Both the position numbers and the translations under genes were made by a program. Positions 1 through 6,997 of a DNA stretch of 18,466 nt are shown piece after piece. The notes beneath the pieces are model-generated. The model was not told where the DNA came from and made no database searches. It saw nothing but the letters and a program-made list of their open reading frames with translations. The stretch is from Chloroflexi bacterium UBA2235 (GTDB taxonomy: Bacteria; Chloroflexota; UBA11872; UBA12225): assembly GCA_002347925.1 (NCBI GenBank), contig DDYL01000169.1, positions 8,038 to 26,503 of the forward strand, given 5' to 3'. Positions within the stretch are counted from its first letter, which is position 1, and each line of letters opens with the position of its first letter.

Positions 1-21
1 CCGGCATGCGCGTCCGTTTCC

Positions 22-1110
22 CTATCGGCTGAACAGGATGTTCAGGATGTCACCATCCAGGACGGTATAGTTCCGCCCTTCCTGACGAAGCATTCCGCGC
101 TTTCGCGCCTCGGCCATGCTTCCAGTCGAGATGAGGTCGTCGTATGCCACCACCTCGGCACGGATGAACCCCTTCTCCAAGTCGGAATGGATCACTCCGG
201 CAGCTCCCGGTGCCTTCTCGCCACGGACAATCGGCCATGCACGAACCTCGTCCTCACCCGCCGTGAGGAACGAGATCAACCCGGTCAGGTCATAGCTTTG
301 GCGAATGACCGATCCCGCGGCGAGCTCAACCAGACCGAGGTCGGCCATGAAGGTGGCGGCATCCTCTCCATCAAGCTGCGCCAACTCCATCTCCAGCTTG
401 GCACAGAGGGACGCAACTGCCGTCATCGGGTACGAATACGCGGCGCGCACGCCTTCCTCGATGGCCGTACGGTCCCCTAACTGGTCTTCACCAACATTCA
501 CCAGCACAAGCACCGGCTTCAGGGTCAGGAACTGGAACCCCCTGATATCGCGTAACTGGTCCGGAGACAGCTCATGTGCGCGTAGCGGTTGCCCCTCCTC
601 AAGGGACTTCTGGAACTCCTCGAAAAGCGCAATCTCCGCCTCGATCGGGGCGCGTTCGGCAGTCTTCGTCTTCTTGAGGTCGCTCTCAAGCCTCGTGCGT
701 TTGCGTTCGACCACCGCCAGATCGGCAACCACAAGATCCAGCTGCACCTTTTCAAGGGCCGCGACCGGGTCGATCGGTCCATCATTCGGCACACTCGGGT
801 CAGTGAAGGCCCGAACCACGATCACGAGCGCATCCACGGTCCGGAGTTGCCCAACCCAGGCCACTTCGCTCCGGTCACGCGACCCGAATCCAGCACCGGG
901 GAAGTCAAGGTAATGCACCTCGGCCGGGGTCGTCTTCTTCGGCGAGAACATTTCGGTCAGGCGGTCCAGGCGCGCGTCAGGAACCTTGACGACGGCAACG
1001 TGCGTGTCCTGACCGTACCCACCGGCGGCCACCGGCGCTTCACCACCGGTCAGTGCATTGAAGAGCGACGTCTTGCCGCTTTGGGGCAGTCCGATAATCC
1101 CGAGGCGCAT
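22..1110 (-). CDS. ychF: YchF/Obg-like P-loop ATPase
   Basis: Predicted cytosolic P-loop NTPase of the YchF (OLA1-like) family, which in other bacteria binds ribosomes, prefers ATP and is linked to stress and redox responses. Seen in the 362 residues: a P-loop at about residues 7-15 (GLPQSGKTS), a DFPG switch-II motif near 69-72, a coiled-coil-like charged insertion at about 115-175, and NVGE near 205-208. NVGE matches the NxxE motif that replaces the GTP-specifying NKxD of true GTPases. The C-terminal TGS-like domain (about 278-362) has the family hallmarks AGEDEVRAW, GVIHSDLEKGFIRAE and LDGDILNI. The P-loop is the QSGKT variant rather than the more common NVGKST. Start is ATG; only a weak G-rich stretch precedes it. 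It is the last minus-strand gene here and has its own 194-base upstream gap, so its own promoter is likely but I could not place one. Confidence 0.93.
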   Translation of the reverse strand: MRLGIIGLPQSGKTSLFNALTGGEAPVAAGGYGQDTHVAVVKVPDARLDRLTEMFSPKKTTPAEVHYLDFPGAGFGSRDRSEVAWVGQLRTVDALVIVVRAFTDPSVPNDGPIDPVAALEKVQLDLVVADLAVVERKRTRLESDLKKTKTAERAPIEAEIALFEEFQKSLEEGQPLRAHELSPDQLRDIRGFQFLTLKPVLVLVNVGEDQLGDRTAIEEGVRAAYSYPMTAVASLCAKLEMELAQLDGEDAATFMADLGLVELAAGSVIRQSYDLTGLISFLTAGEDEVRAWPIVRGEKAPGAAGVIHSDLEKGFIRAEVVAYDDLISTGSMAEARKRGMLRQEGRNYTVLDGDILNILFSR

Positions 1111-1304
1111 CCCGACCCCTGTTCTCCACAGTCGCGCCGACAGTGACGCGCCGACGAGAGTCTACCGGTGCCCCCGGTCCCGAGGCATCAGGTCTCGCCG
1201 ACTGCGGGCGTGCATGAGCATGATCTTGAGGCAATCACAAGCGGAGCCAAAATCAGACAGAGGCTTCGGGGAGGGACCGGCCGGCATACCTTCGGGTCTT
1301 CCGT

Positions 1305-2612
1305 TCAGCGGATGACCTCGAGAACAAGGGGTTCACGGACAATGTCCGTCGCCGACCACGTGAAGGCGGCCATCACTTCGGAAACCAACCCGGCACCCGA
1401 CCCAAGGGGTTCGCGCGAATGCACAACCCCCAATGACTGGCCCGCCTTCACCCGGTCACCCGCGCGCACGGCCAGGACGATGCCGACCGCCGGGTCGATA
1501 CATGCCCCCTTCGTGGCCCGACCGGCACCCAGGCGCATCGCCACCTCTCCAATCGCCAATGCGTCAATGCGAGCGACCACACCGTCCTGCGTGGCGACCA
1601 CTGGCGTTTGCCACGGTGCCGACGGCAATGTCTCTGGATGGTCGATCGCATCGGGAGAACCACCGAGCGATGCCACAAGATCACGCAGGCAACGATGGGC
1701 GTCACCGGAGCTGATTGTCGCCTCTAGCCGGGTTCGGGCCTCGGTGATCGTCGAAGCCGCACCCGACACAACCATCACCTCCGCACCCAGGATCACGCAC
1801 AGGTCCAGCAAGTCGCTCGACCCGCCACCACGGAGAGTCGCGACCGCCTCCTGCACCTCCACGATGTTTCCTATCGCCATCCCCAGCGGCTGATCCATCG
1901 ACGTGATTACCGCAACGACCGCCAGCCCGGCCGCTGACCCAAGATCGACCATCGCCCTTGACAGATTGCGGGCGCCTTCCAAGGTCTTCATGAACGCACC
2001 GCTGCCAACCTTGACGTCAAGGACGACCGCCCGGGCCCCCGTGGCAATCTTCTTGCTCATCACGCTACTCGCGATCAGCGGGATCGATTCGACCGTGCCA
2101 GTGACATCGCGCAGTGCGTACAGGCGACCATCCCCGGGCGCAAGATCTGGGGATTGAGCCGAAACCGCTATGCCTCGCGTCCGGACCGCTGCGGCAAAAT
2201 CGGAAATACCCAGTTCGGTATTGACCCCGGGAATCGCTTCCAACTTGTCAATCGTGCCACCGGTATGCCCGAGTCCTCGCCCCGACATCTTGGCAACTGC
2301 ACATCCCGCAGCGGCAAGCATGGGCACAAGCACGAGCGTGGTCTTGTCTCCAACGCCGCCCGTGGAATGCTTGTCCACCACAGGCACCGTCAAATCACTG
2401 AAAGAGAGTTGCTGGCCACTTTCAACCAGCGCGCGGGTGAGTTCCGCAGTCTCCACTGCATCAAGGCCTCGCCAGCAGACGGCCATCAGCCACGCAGACA
2501 TCTGGTAATCCGGGATGTCATTCCGCAGATACCCTGCGACAAGCGACGCAATCTCGCCGTGTCCGTGCCGCAGCCCGGTGCGCTTCTTGTTGATCAGGTC
2601 GACGGCACGCAT
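1305..2612 (-). CDS. pdp: pyrimidine-nucleoside (thymidine) phosphorylase
   Basis: Catalyses phosphorolysis of uridine, thymidine or deoxyuridine to the base and (deoxy)ribose-1-phosphate in pyrimidine salvage. The 435-residue protein has the phosphate-binding KHSTGGVGDK at residues 81-90 and the family signature SGRGLGHTGG...DKLE near 110-125. The segment around ESIPLIASSVMSKK supplies the Ser and Lys of the pyrimidine pocket. The lysine in AKMSGRG and the overall sequence look closer to broad-specificity Pdp than to strict thymidine phosphorylase (DeoA), but specificity cannot be settled by reading. The open frame extends 17 codons upstream. I chose the ATG at 2612 because GGAGG lies 8 bases before it and family members start with the MRAVDLI-like sequence. 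Length matches the family (about 430-440). Confidence 0.93.
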   Translation of the reverse strand: MRAVDLINKKRTGLRHGHGEIASLVAGYLRNDIPDYQMSAWLMAVCWRGLDAVETAELTRALVESGQQLSFSDLTVPVVDKHSTGGVGDKTTLVLVPMLAAAGCAVAKMSGRGLGHTGGTIDKLEAIPGVNTELGISDFAAAVRTRGIAVSAQSPDLAPGDGRLYALRDVTGTVESIPLIASSVMSKKIATGARAVVLDVKVGSGAFMKTLEGARNLSRAMVDLGSAAGLAVVAVITSMDQPLGMAIGNIVEVQEAVATLRGGGSSDLLDLCVILGAEVMVVSGAASTITEARTRLEATISSGDAHRCLRDLVASLGGSPDAIDHPETLPSAPWQTPVVATQDGVVARIDALAIGEVAMRLGAGRATKGACIDPAVGIVLAVRAGDRVKAGQSLGVVHSREPLGSGAGLVSEVMAAFTWSATDIVREPLVLEVIR

Positions 2613-2620
2613 TCCAAACA

Positions 2621-2625
2621 CCTCC
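2621..2625 (-). promoter_or_regulatory. ribosome binding site deciding the pdp start
   Basis: GGAGG on the minus strand, 8 bases before the ATG at 2612. It lies inside the longer open frame, so it argues against the upstream in-frame start at 2663. Confidence 0.75.
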
Positions 2626-2763
2626 AGGGCATTGCAAACCCTCGCCCGCCTCCACCTCCCCACTGCCTCGCGATGCGCGGACCGGGATTCGGGGCAATAT
2701 CTTGGGTAGGAACGTCTCGGGATCCCAAGTGAGATTGATGATAGTGAGGAACGAGCATATAAA

Positions 2764-2800
2764 TAAGGGGGCGATGGGGTGGTGTGGTAGGGGCGGTGGT
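2764..2800 (+). other. G-rich tract in the nnr-pdp gap
   Basis: The 241-base gap between nnr and pdp contains a strongly strand-biased purine/G-rich stretch on the plus strand (C-rich on the transcribed-gene strand). It has three runs of four or five G and several GG pairs within about 35 bases. A quadruplex is possible but only three long G-runs are present. A TTGACA hexamer lies beside it on the minus strand (2803-2808), but no convincing -10 box sits at the right distance. I saw no small gene in this gap. Confidence 0.3.
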
Positions 2801-2853
2801 TCTGTCAACGCCCGCCGTCGACAACCGACCCGTTGTGCCCGTGATCACATCAC

Positions 2854-4482
2854 TCATCGGTCTAGCATCCGCCTCGCGACGGGAAGCCACGCACTCAGGT
2901 CGGATGCACGGAGACCCGCGCTTCCATGTTGGGCGCGCCATGCCTCTCCAGCGAGCGCATGCAGGGTCATCCCGGCAACTGCGCTCTCCCATGGCGAAGC
3001 ACCCTGTGCCGCCAATGAGGCAACGACGCCAGCCAGCACGTCCCCGCTTCCTGCCGTCGCCAGCACCGCATTTGCGTACGCGCCGACCGCAACGGTCCCA
3101 CTTGGAGACGCCACGACACTTGGGGAGCCCTTGAGAACCACCACGACACCCCAGCGCATCGCGGATTCCCGGGCGATCCCAACAGGGTCTCGGACCACGG
3201 TCTCGACGGTCAGGCCGGTCAGCCGTGCCATCTCAGCCACATGTGGGGTAAACACGAAAGAACAACCTCGTCCAGCCCCAGAACTTGCCGGCCCCGAGTA
3301 AATCGGCCAGCGATCAGGTGCCACAGGTGAGATTGCATTCAGTGCGTCCGCGTCCACGACGACAGTCAGGGGTCGTTCGTGTGTCCCGATACGGGCCAAC
3401 AGTTCCCGGACCGCGGTCACCGTTGCCTGATCAGTGCCGAGACCCGGCCCGATCACCATTCCCCGGCAACGTTCCACGCACGCAAGCACGTCCGCTATGT
3501 GTGTCGCCGTCAACACTCCCGAGGGCGTCCCGTCGTCTGCAAGCGGCAGGACAACCGCCTCGACCGGAGGCACCACGCCCACGCTCTTGCCGGCACTCGC
3601 AATCGTCACGAGGCCACCCCCGGCCCCGATAGCTCCCAAGCCCGCCAATACTGGAGCGCCTGGATACCTTCCCGAACCGCCCAGGATCAGCACCCGGCCA
3701 AATGTCCCCTTGTGTGACCTGTCTGGCCTCGCGGGCAACAGGTGCGCAACCTGGGCGGGCATCGCCCTCCACGTTCCACCATCGTCGGCAAATGTGCGAC
3801 CCAGCTCAAGGAGGACACCGCCCGGGATCCCGATTTCGAGTTCCACGACCCGTCCTGCCTTCGCCGCACCGTCGCCAATCACCGTGCCCACCTTGGCTGG
3901 TCCGGTGGCGAAAGTGTGCGTCGCCTGGAACGCAACCGGATCGGCGGCTCCCGTATCCGCATCAACTCCCGATGGGACGTCAATCGCGATCCGGAACTGT
4001 CCCGCCTGTGCCCGGAACCTGTCGCATACCTCCAGAATGGCGCGCACCGCACCACGTGCCAGACCGGAAGCGCCGATGCCCAGCAGACCATCAAGCACCA
4101 TGTCCGATGCGCCAAGCCAATCTGCAAGGCGGTTCGGGATTATTTCCGGATCGTCCGCCAAAGCGACTTCGACGAGGCCCGTCAAGTCTGGATCATTGAT
4201 CCATGCCAGATGTGGATCGCCAGCGCGCGACTGCGTCAGGCACAGGCGCACACCCCATCCACAAGAACGCGCCAGATGACTACACGCAACCAACGCATCT
4301 GCACCATTGTTGCCCTTGCCAATCAGGGCCAGAACCGTCCGGCCGCGTGCACCACCCGTCAGACGTTCTGCACTGCGTGCGATCGCCAACCCGGCGTGTT
4401 CCAGCAATCGGCCCGGTGGCACACCGGCACGCCCTGAGGCAGCCTCCAACGCACGCATCGCTGTCGATGTGACGAGTCGCAC
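2854..4482 (-). CDS. nnr: bifunctional NAD(P)H-hydrate repair enzyme (epimerase + ADP/ATP-dependent dehydratase)
   Basis: Repairs hydrated NADH/NADPH: the N-terminal half epimerises R- and S-NAD(P)HX and the C-terminal half dehydrates S-NAD(P)HX using ATP or ADP. The 542 residues cover both parts. The YjeF_N-type domain (about 1-215) has GKGNNGADALVA and the later VPSGVDADTG motif. The ribokinase-like YjeF_C domain (about 235-540) has ILGGSGRYPGAPVLA, VIGPGLG, FTPHVAEMARL and the anion-hole/catalytic AGSGDVLAGVVASL. The epimerase glycine loop reads GNNGADALV instead of the usual GNNGGDGLV, a mild divergence. The gene starts 9 bases after the stop of acpS, so it is co-transcribed with it; acpS-nnr pairing is common in bacteria. 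Confidence 0.93.
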   Translation of the reverse strand: MRLVTSTAMRALEAASGRAGVPPGRLLEHAGLAIARSAERLTGGARGRTVLALIGKGNNGADALVACSHLARSCGWGVRLCLTQSRAGDPHLAWINDPDLTGLVEVALADDPEIIPNRLADWLGASDMVLDGLLGIGASGLARGAVRAILEVCDRFRAQAGQFRIAIDVPSGVDADTGAADPVAFQATHTFATGPAKVGTVIGDGAAKAGRVVELEIGIPGGVLLELGRTFADDGGTWRAMPAQVAHLLPARPDRSHKGTFGRVLILGGSGRYPGAPVLAGLGAIGAGGGLVTIASAGKSVGVVPPVEAVVLPLADDGTPSGVLTATHIADVLACVERCRGMVIGPGLGTDQATVTAVRELLARIGTHERPLTVVVDADALNAISPVAPDRWPIYSGPASSGAGRGCSFVFTPHVAEMARLTGLTVETVVRDPVGIARESAMRWGVVVVLKGSPSVVASPSGTVAVGAYANAVLATAGSGDVLAGVVASLAAQGASPWESAVAGMTLHALAGEAWRAQHGSAGLRASDLSAWLPVARRMLDR

Positions 4483-4491
4483 ACGCTGCCT

Positions 4492-4875
4492 CTACGATTC
4501 CGCCCGGTCGGCGCCCTGGGCCACAACCATTGCGATCGCCATGTCACGCGAGTGCGACAACGATATTTCGAACGCGGTCAACCCCAGTTCCGTGGCTCGC
4601 GCCTTGGCACGGTTGTGGAGGACGACCAGTGGTTTGCCTCGCGGGTCCGGAACCACCTCAATGTCACGCCAAGCCATGCCGACAATCCCGGTCCCGAGCG
4701 CCTTGCTGACCGCCTCTTTCGCTGCAAACCGCACCGCGAGTTCGGGTACCCGACCGCGACAATAGGCACGTTCAGCGTCGGTAAAGACCCGCGTCAGGAA
4801 CCGGTCACCCCAGCGGCCGATCACTGCTGCTACTCGGTCAATCTCCACAAGGTCCACGCCGCAGGAAAGTCTCAT
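4492..4875 (-). CDS. acpS: holo-[acyl-carrier-protein] synthase
   Basis: Transfers 4'-phosphopantetheine from CoA to the conserved serine of acyl carrier protein, switching on fatty acid synthesis. The 127-residue protein has the AcpS-type Mg-binding motif GVDLVEIDRV near the N-terminus (Asp about residue 7), then FTDAERAYC, and RFAAKEAVSKALGTG with the second acidic residue (Glu of AAKEA). ISLSHSRDMAIAMVVAQ is at the C-terminus. The length is typical of the AcpS trimer family. The open frame continues 18 codons upstream to 4929. The ATG at 4875 fits family starts and has a G-rich ribosome-binding-like stretch just before it. It is followed immediately by nnr and preceded, 93 bases away, by the FecR-like gene on the same strand. 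Confidence 0.93.
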   Translation of the reverse strand: MRLSCGVDLVEIDRVAAVIGRWGDRFLTRVFTDAERAYCRGRVPELAVRFAAKEAVSKALGTGIVGMAWRDIEVVPDPRGKPLVVLHNRAKARATELGLTAFEISLSHSRDMAIAMVVAQGADRAES

Positions 4876-4968
4876 GGAGCCCCCATCCGTCAGCTGCCCG
4901 GCCGTGGCCAACCCCTCGTGCCGTCCCAACCGGGTGCGCGGCCCCGCATTCGGGGAGACGCCCAGTGA

Positions 4969-6285
4969 TCAATCGGCCCAGATGTGGAAAGCGTTTACTA
5001 CCGAAGCGTAGTCCCATCCCGAGGCCACAAGCTCGACGCGAATGATGCGCCATGGGCGAGGGGCAATCCCGAGAAGGCTTGTCTCGAAGCGGACCCAGTC
5101 AGAAGATGGAAGCAGTTCGGCATCGCGGACGGGGAAGTTATCGTCATTGTGCCGGTAGAAACCCCGGTACCACGTGTGGACCGTGCCCGTGATATCCCGG
5201 TAGATCACCCGAAGGATGAGCGGATACTCCGTTCCCTGCCAGCCTCCACCGGAAAGGGAATGGCTGAGGACGCGGACACTGGCCTCCACGTCAACCCGCT
5301 CGAAGTCCCATAGATCGACATCGATGTTCTGGGCGATCATCGTCTCGCCGTGTCCCTGACCGCGCCGGGCAAGCGTGATCGTGCCGGCTGTCGGGTGGTA
5401 CGTCACCTCCCCCGGCGGATCCTGCTCGGAAATGTCGCGTTCGGCCCAGTCAGCCGGCGCATCTCCATCCCGGTCGGCAAAGACTGGATTGATCACGAGA
5501 TCGCGACGCGAGGGTAGACCGCCTATCGGGGGCCGGTTCGACGTCGCGACCAGCCGCTGACCCGTCAGCGCCGACGCGACCGCGCCATTTGAATACCCGG
5601 TCGCCACACCTCGCCGGGTCGTGACTTGAGACTGGTCACCCGAAGCATCTATCGAGTAACTGCCTTCGGTCACATGGACCTGGGTGGACGGCGCACGTAG
5701 TTGCACGAATGCTTGCAACGGATCCTCCGCGGGCGCCACTCCAATCCGCGCCCGCCCCTTGACCACCTCGAGGATCAGCGAATACCGGTCCGGTTGGAAA
5801 CGTCCCTGCTGACTACGGATGATCCGGAAGGTCGAACCGGGAAAGATGAGCGCGGTACTGCCATCAAAGAACTGCATGAATGCACGCGCGTTGACCGCGG
5901 TGCGGATGACGTCGCCCTCGTCAAGGTCCTCGTTGGTCTGGGCGACGACCCAGTCGCCGACTCCCTGCCTCTGCACGAACACGACGCTGTCGATGGACCG
6001 CATGGTGGCACTGCGCAGCTCAATGGCCCACCCGACGTACCAGGTGCGAACAATGGGGCCACCCACAAGCAAGGTCAGCAAAATCAACCCAGACGCAATG
6101 GTGACCCGCCATGCAATGCGCGACGCATCCTGGACCGTTGCGGTGTACGCGCTATATGACTGGACAAACGGCGCATACGCCGAGCGAACAGGACCAGTTG
6201 CACTTGCGCCGGAGGATGAACTCGCCTCGACCGGGTCATCAACCGCGGACATTGGCGTAGACGGCGATGCGTCACTGATGGTCAT
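4969..6285 (-). CDS. FecR-like domain protein with single transmembrane anchor
   Basis: No assigned reaction. The 438 residues begin with a Ser/Ala-rich, probably disordered cytosolic tail (1-55), then one hydrophobic segment at about 61-80 with arginine before it. The rest should be outside the membrane. Residues about 105-245 look like a FecR-type beta domain: EGDVIRTAVNARAFMQFFDGSTALIFPGST, then a repeat-like VKGRARI...LRAPSTQVHVTEGSYSI...TTRRGVATG. Residues about 262-438 form a second beta-rich, aromatic-rich part (NPVFADRDGDAPADW at its start, FHIWAD at the end) resembling a galactose-binding/carbohydrate-binding jelly roll. Classical FecR works with an ECF sigma factor, but none is adjacent; in non-proteobacterial genomes stand-alone FecR-domain proteins are usual. 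Start is ATG without a strong ribosome site. The domain calls are by eye. Confidence 0.72.
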   Translation of the reverse strand: MTISDASPSTPMSAVDDPVEASSSSGASATGPVRSAYAPFVQSYSAYTATVQDASRIAWRVTIASGLILLTLLVGGPIVRTWYVGWAIELRSATMRSIDSVVFVQRQGVGDWVVAQTNEDLDEGDVIRTAVNARAFMQFFDGSTALIFPGSTFRIIRSQQGRFQPDRYSLILEVVKGRARIGVAPAEDPLQAFVQLRAPSTQVHVTEGSYSIDASGDQSQVTTRRGVATGYSNGAVASALTGQRLVATSNRPPIGGLPSRRDLVINPVFADRDGDAPADWAERDISEQDPPGEVTYHPTAGTITLARRGQGHGETMIAQNIDVDLWDFERVDVEASVRVLSHSLSGGGWQGTEYPLILRVIYRDITGTVHTWYRGFYRHNDDNFPVRDAELLPSSDWVRFETSLLGIAPRPWRIIRVELVASGWDYASVVNAFHIWAD

Positions 6286-6415
6286 GATGACCGGTCACAC
6301 CGAGTGCGGCACGATGCTTGCAGGTACTTCGCAAGTCCCTGTCGGCACCATGTCTCCACATCGTCAAGAACGCACTGGTGGCCAAAAGGGGACATGAACT
6401 CCCTGACGTGTCCGG

Positions 6416-6433
6416 CCGGCAGAGGTCTGCCGG
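6416..6433. terminator. short GC-rich hairpin, possible terminator of the small lysine-rich gene
   Basis: CCGGCAG, loop AGGT, CTGCCGG: a perfect 7-bp stem with a four-base loop, 22 bases past the stop of the minus-strand small gene and before the FecR-like gene. No T-run follows on the minus strand, so termination is uncertain. Confidence 0.35.
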
Positions 6434-6455
6434 ACCAAAACCACCACGAGCCGGA

Positions 6456-6596
6456 TTAGCCCGCGCGTTCCTTCTTGCGCTTGGACACTACCTCAACGGC
6501 CATCGAGGTTTCACCGACTGATGACCGGACCGCCTTGGTCACGGCATCCTTCTTCGGCTTCTTCTTCTCTTTCTTGCCGGGTGCTCCACTTGGCAT
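6456..6596 (-). CDS. 46-residue lysine-rich small protein, unknown function
   Basis: Not recognised. Reading the minus strand from the ATG at 6596 gives 46 residues ending in TAA. The N-terminal third is strongly basic (GKKEKKKPKKD), the middle reads VTKAVRSSVGETSMAVEVV, and the end is again basic (SKRKKERAG). Twelve or more lysines make it highly cationic with no hydrophobic segment, so a nucleic-acid- or ribosome-associated role is possible but only inferred. Evidence that it is real: GGGAGGAAA is a near-ideal ribosome site 7 bases before the ATG, a perfect TATAAT lies 35 bases upstream of the ATG, and the codon choice uses the G/C-ending lysine codon AAG almost exclusively, like the neighbours. 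It lies between tRNA-Leu (opposite strand) and the FecR-like gene, 170 bases from the latter. Confidence 0.7.
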   Translation of the reverse strand: MPSGAPGKKEKKKPKKDAVTKAVRSSVGETSMAVEVVSKRKKERAG

Positions 6597-6603
6597 CGCA
6601 TTT

Positions 6604-6608
6604 CCTCC
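6604..6608 (-). promoter_or_regulatory. strong ribosome binding site of the small lysine-rich gene
   Basis: GGAGG, extended to GGGAGGAAA (6601-6609) on the minus strand, 7 bases from the ATG at 6596. It is the best ribosome site in the left half of the window and is the main reason to call such a short gene. Confidence 0.75.
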
Positions 6609-6630
6609 CGACGACCCGCGTCGTCATCCG

Positions 6631-6636
6631 ATTATA
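6631..6636 (-). promoter_or_regulatory. perfect -10 box for the small lysine-rich gene
   Basis: TATAAT on the minus strand. It predicts transcription starting near 6624 and a leader of about 28 bases that holds the ribosome site. No TTGACA-like hexamer is found 16-18 bases further upstream, so the promoter is either -35-independent or needs an activator. Confidence 0.45.
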
Positions 6637-6750
6637 GGTGCGCGCAACAGTGCTGGCGCCGGCACGATGAGCGACGCATCGACCACAACCAATCACCTTG
6701 GTTCAAATACGCTTCCATTGCCCCAACCCGGTACGATGTCGTCATCCCGT

Positions 6751-6834
6751 GCCGGGATGGCGGAACAGGCAGACGCAGCAGACTTAAAATCTGCCGCCTT
6801 CGCGGGCGTGCGGGTTCGAACCCCGCTCTCGGCA
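6751..6834 (+). tRNA. tRNA-Leu(UAA)
   Basis: A full cloverleaf can be folded. The acceptor GCCGGGA pairs with TCTCGGC (one G-T), the anticodon stem GCAGA/TCTGC encloses CTTAAAA with anticodon TAA at 6785-6787, a long variable arm follows, and the T arm contains GGTTCGAACC. The discriminator is A; the next bases are CCC, so the CCA end is not encoded. A T-run (6838-6842) directly after it may help end transcription. Confidence 0.95.
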
Positions 6835-6955
6835 CCCTTTTTCACCCCATTCCTCGCCCCGAAGCGCGAGCGGGCAGACGGGCGCCCATCCCTCTCCCCA
6901 CGCGCACCAGAGTTTGAACGGATAACCTCGGCGGCTCACGCCCGTTCCCGGCTAA

Positions 6956-6983
6956 TTGACACGTCTACACGACAGCATGTAAG
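6956..6983 (+). promoter_or_regulatory. promoter of the regulator-modA-modB unit
   Basis: A perfect -35 hexamer TTGACA (6956-6961) is followed after 16 bases by TGTAAG (6978-6983, 4 of 6 matches to TATAAT). Transcription would begin near 6990, only about 5 bases before the GTG start codon, so the message would be almost leaderless. Inference from consensus only. Confidence 0.5.
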
Positions 6984-6997
6984 GTTTTCCTGTCGTG
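6968..6997. promoter_or_regulatory. inverted repeat, probable operator for the HTH regulator
   Basis: CACGACAG (6968-6975) and CTGTCGTG (6990-6997) are perfect inverted repeats separated by 14 bases. They enclose the proposed -10 box and transcription start, and the right half includes the GTG start codon. The half-site spacing (22 bases centre to centre, about two helical turns) suits a dimeric HTH protein, and the position suits repression of its own gene. Confidence 0.55.

Noticed and set aside
305..913. 202-codon plus-strand frame opposite ychF
   Set aside because: Shadow of ychF: rich in Ser/Arg/Thr, with no recognisable domain and no ribosome site.
1111..1304. Possible terminator or small gene between pdp and ychF
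   Set aside because: Only a short CCGGCCGG palindrome and weak -10-like hexamers are present, with no stem plus T-run and no frame with a ribosome site.
1168..1893. 241-codon plus-strand frame opposite pdp
   Set aside because: It overlaps a clear pdp gene on the other strand, and its composition is typical of an antisense shadow in high-GC DNA.
6843..6955. Attachment site or integrase remnant next to tRNA-Leu
   Set aside because: tRNA genes are common insertion sites, but no integrase, no direct repeat of the tRNA 3' end and no composition change are seen in the window.
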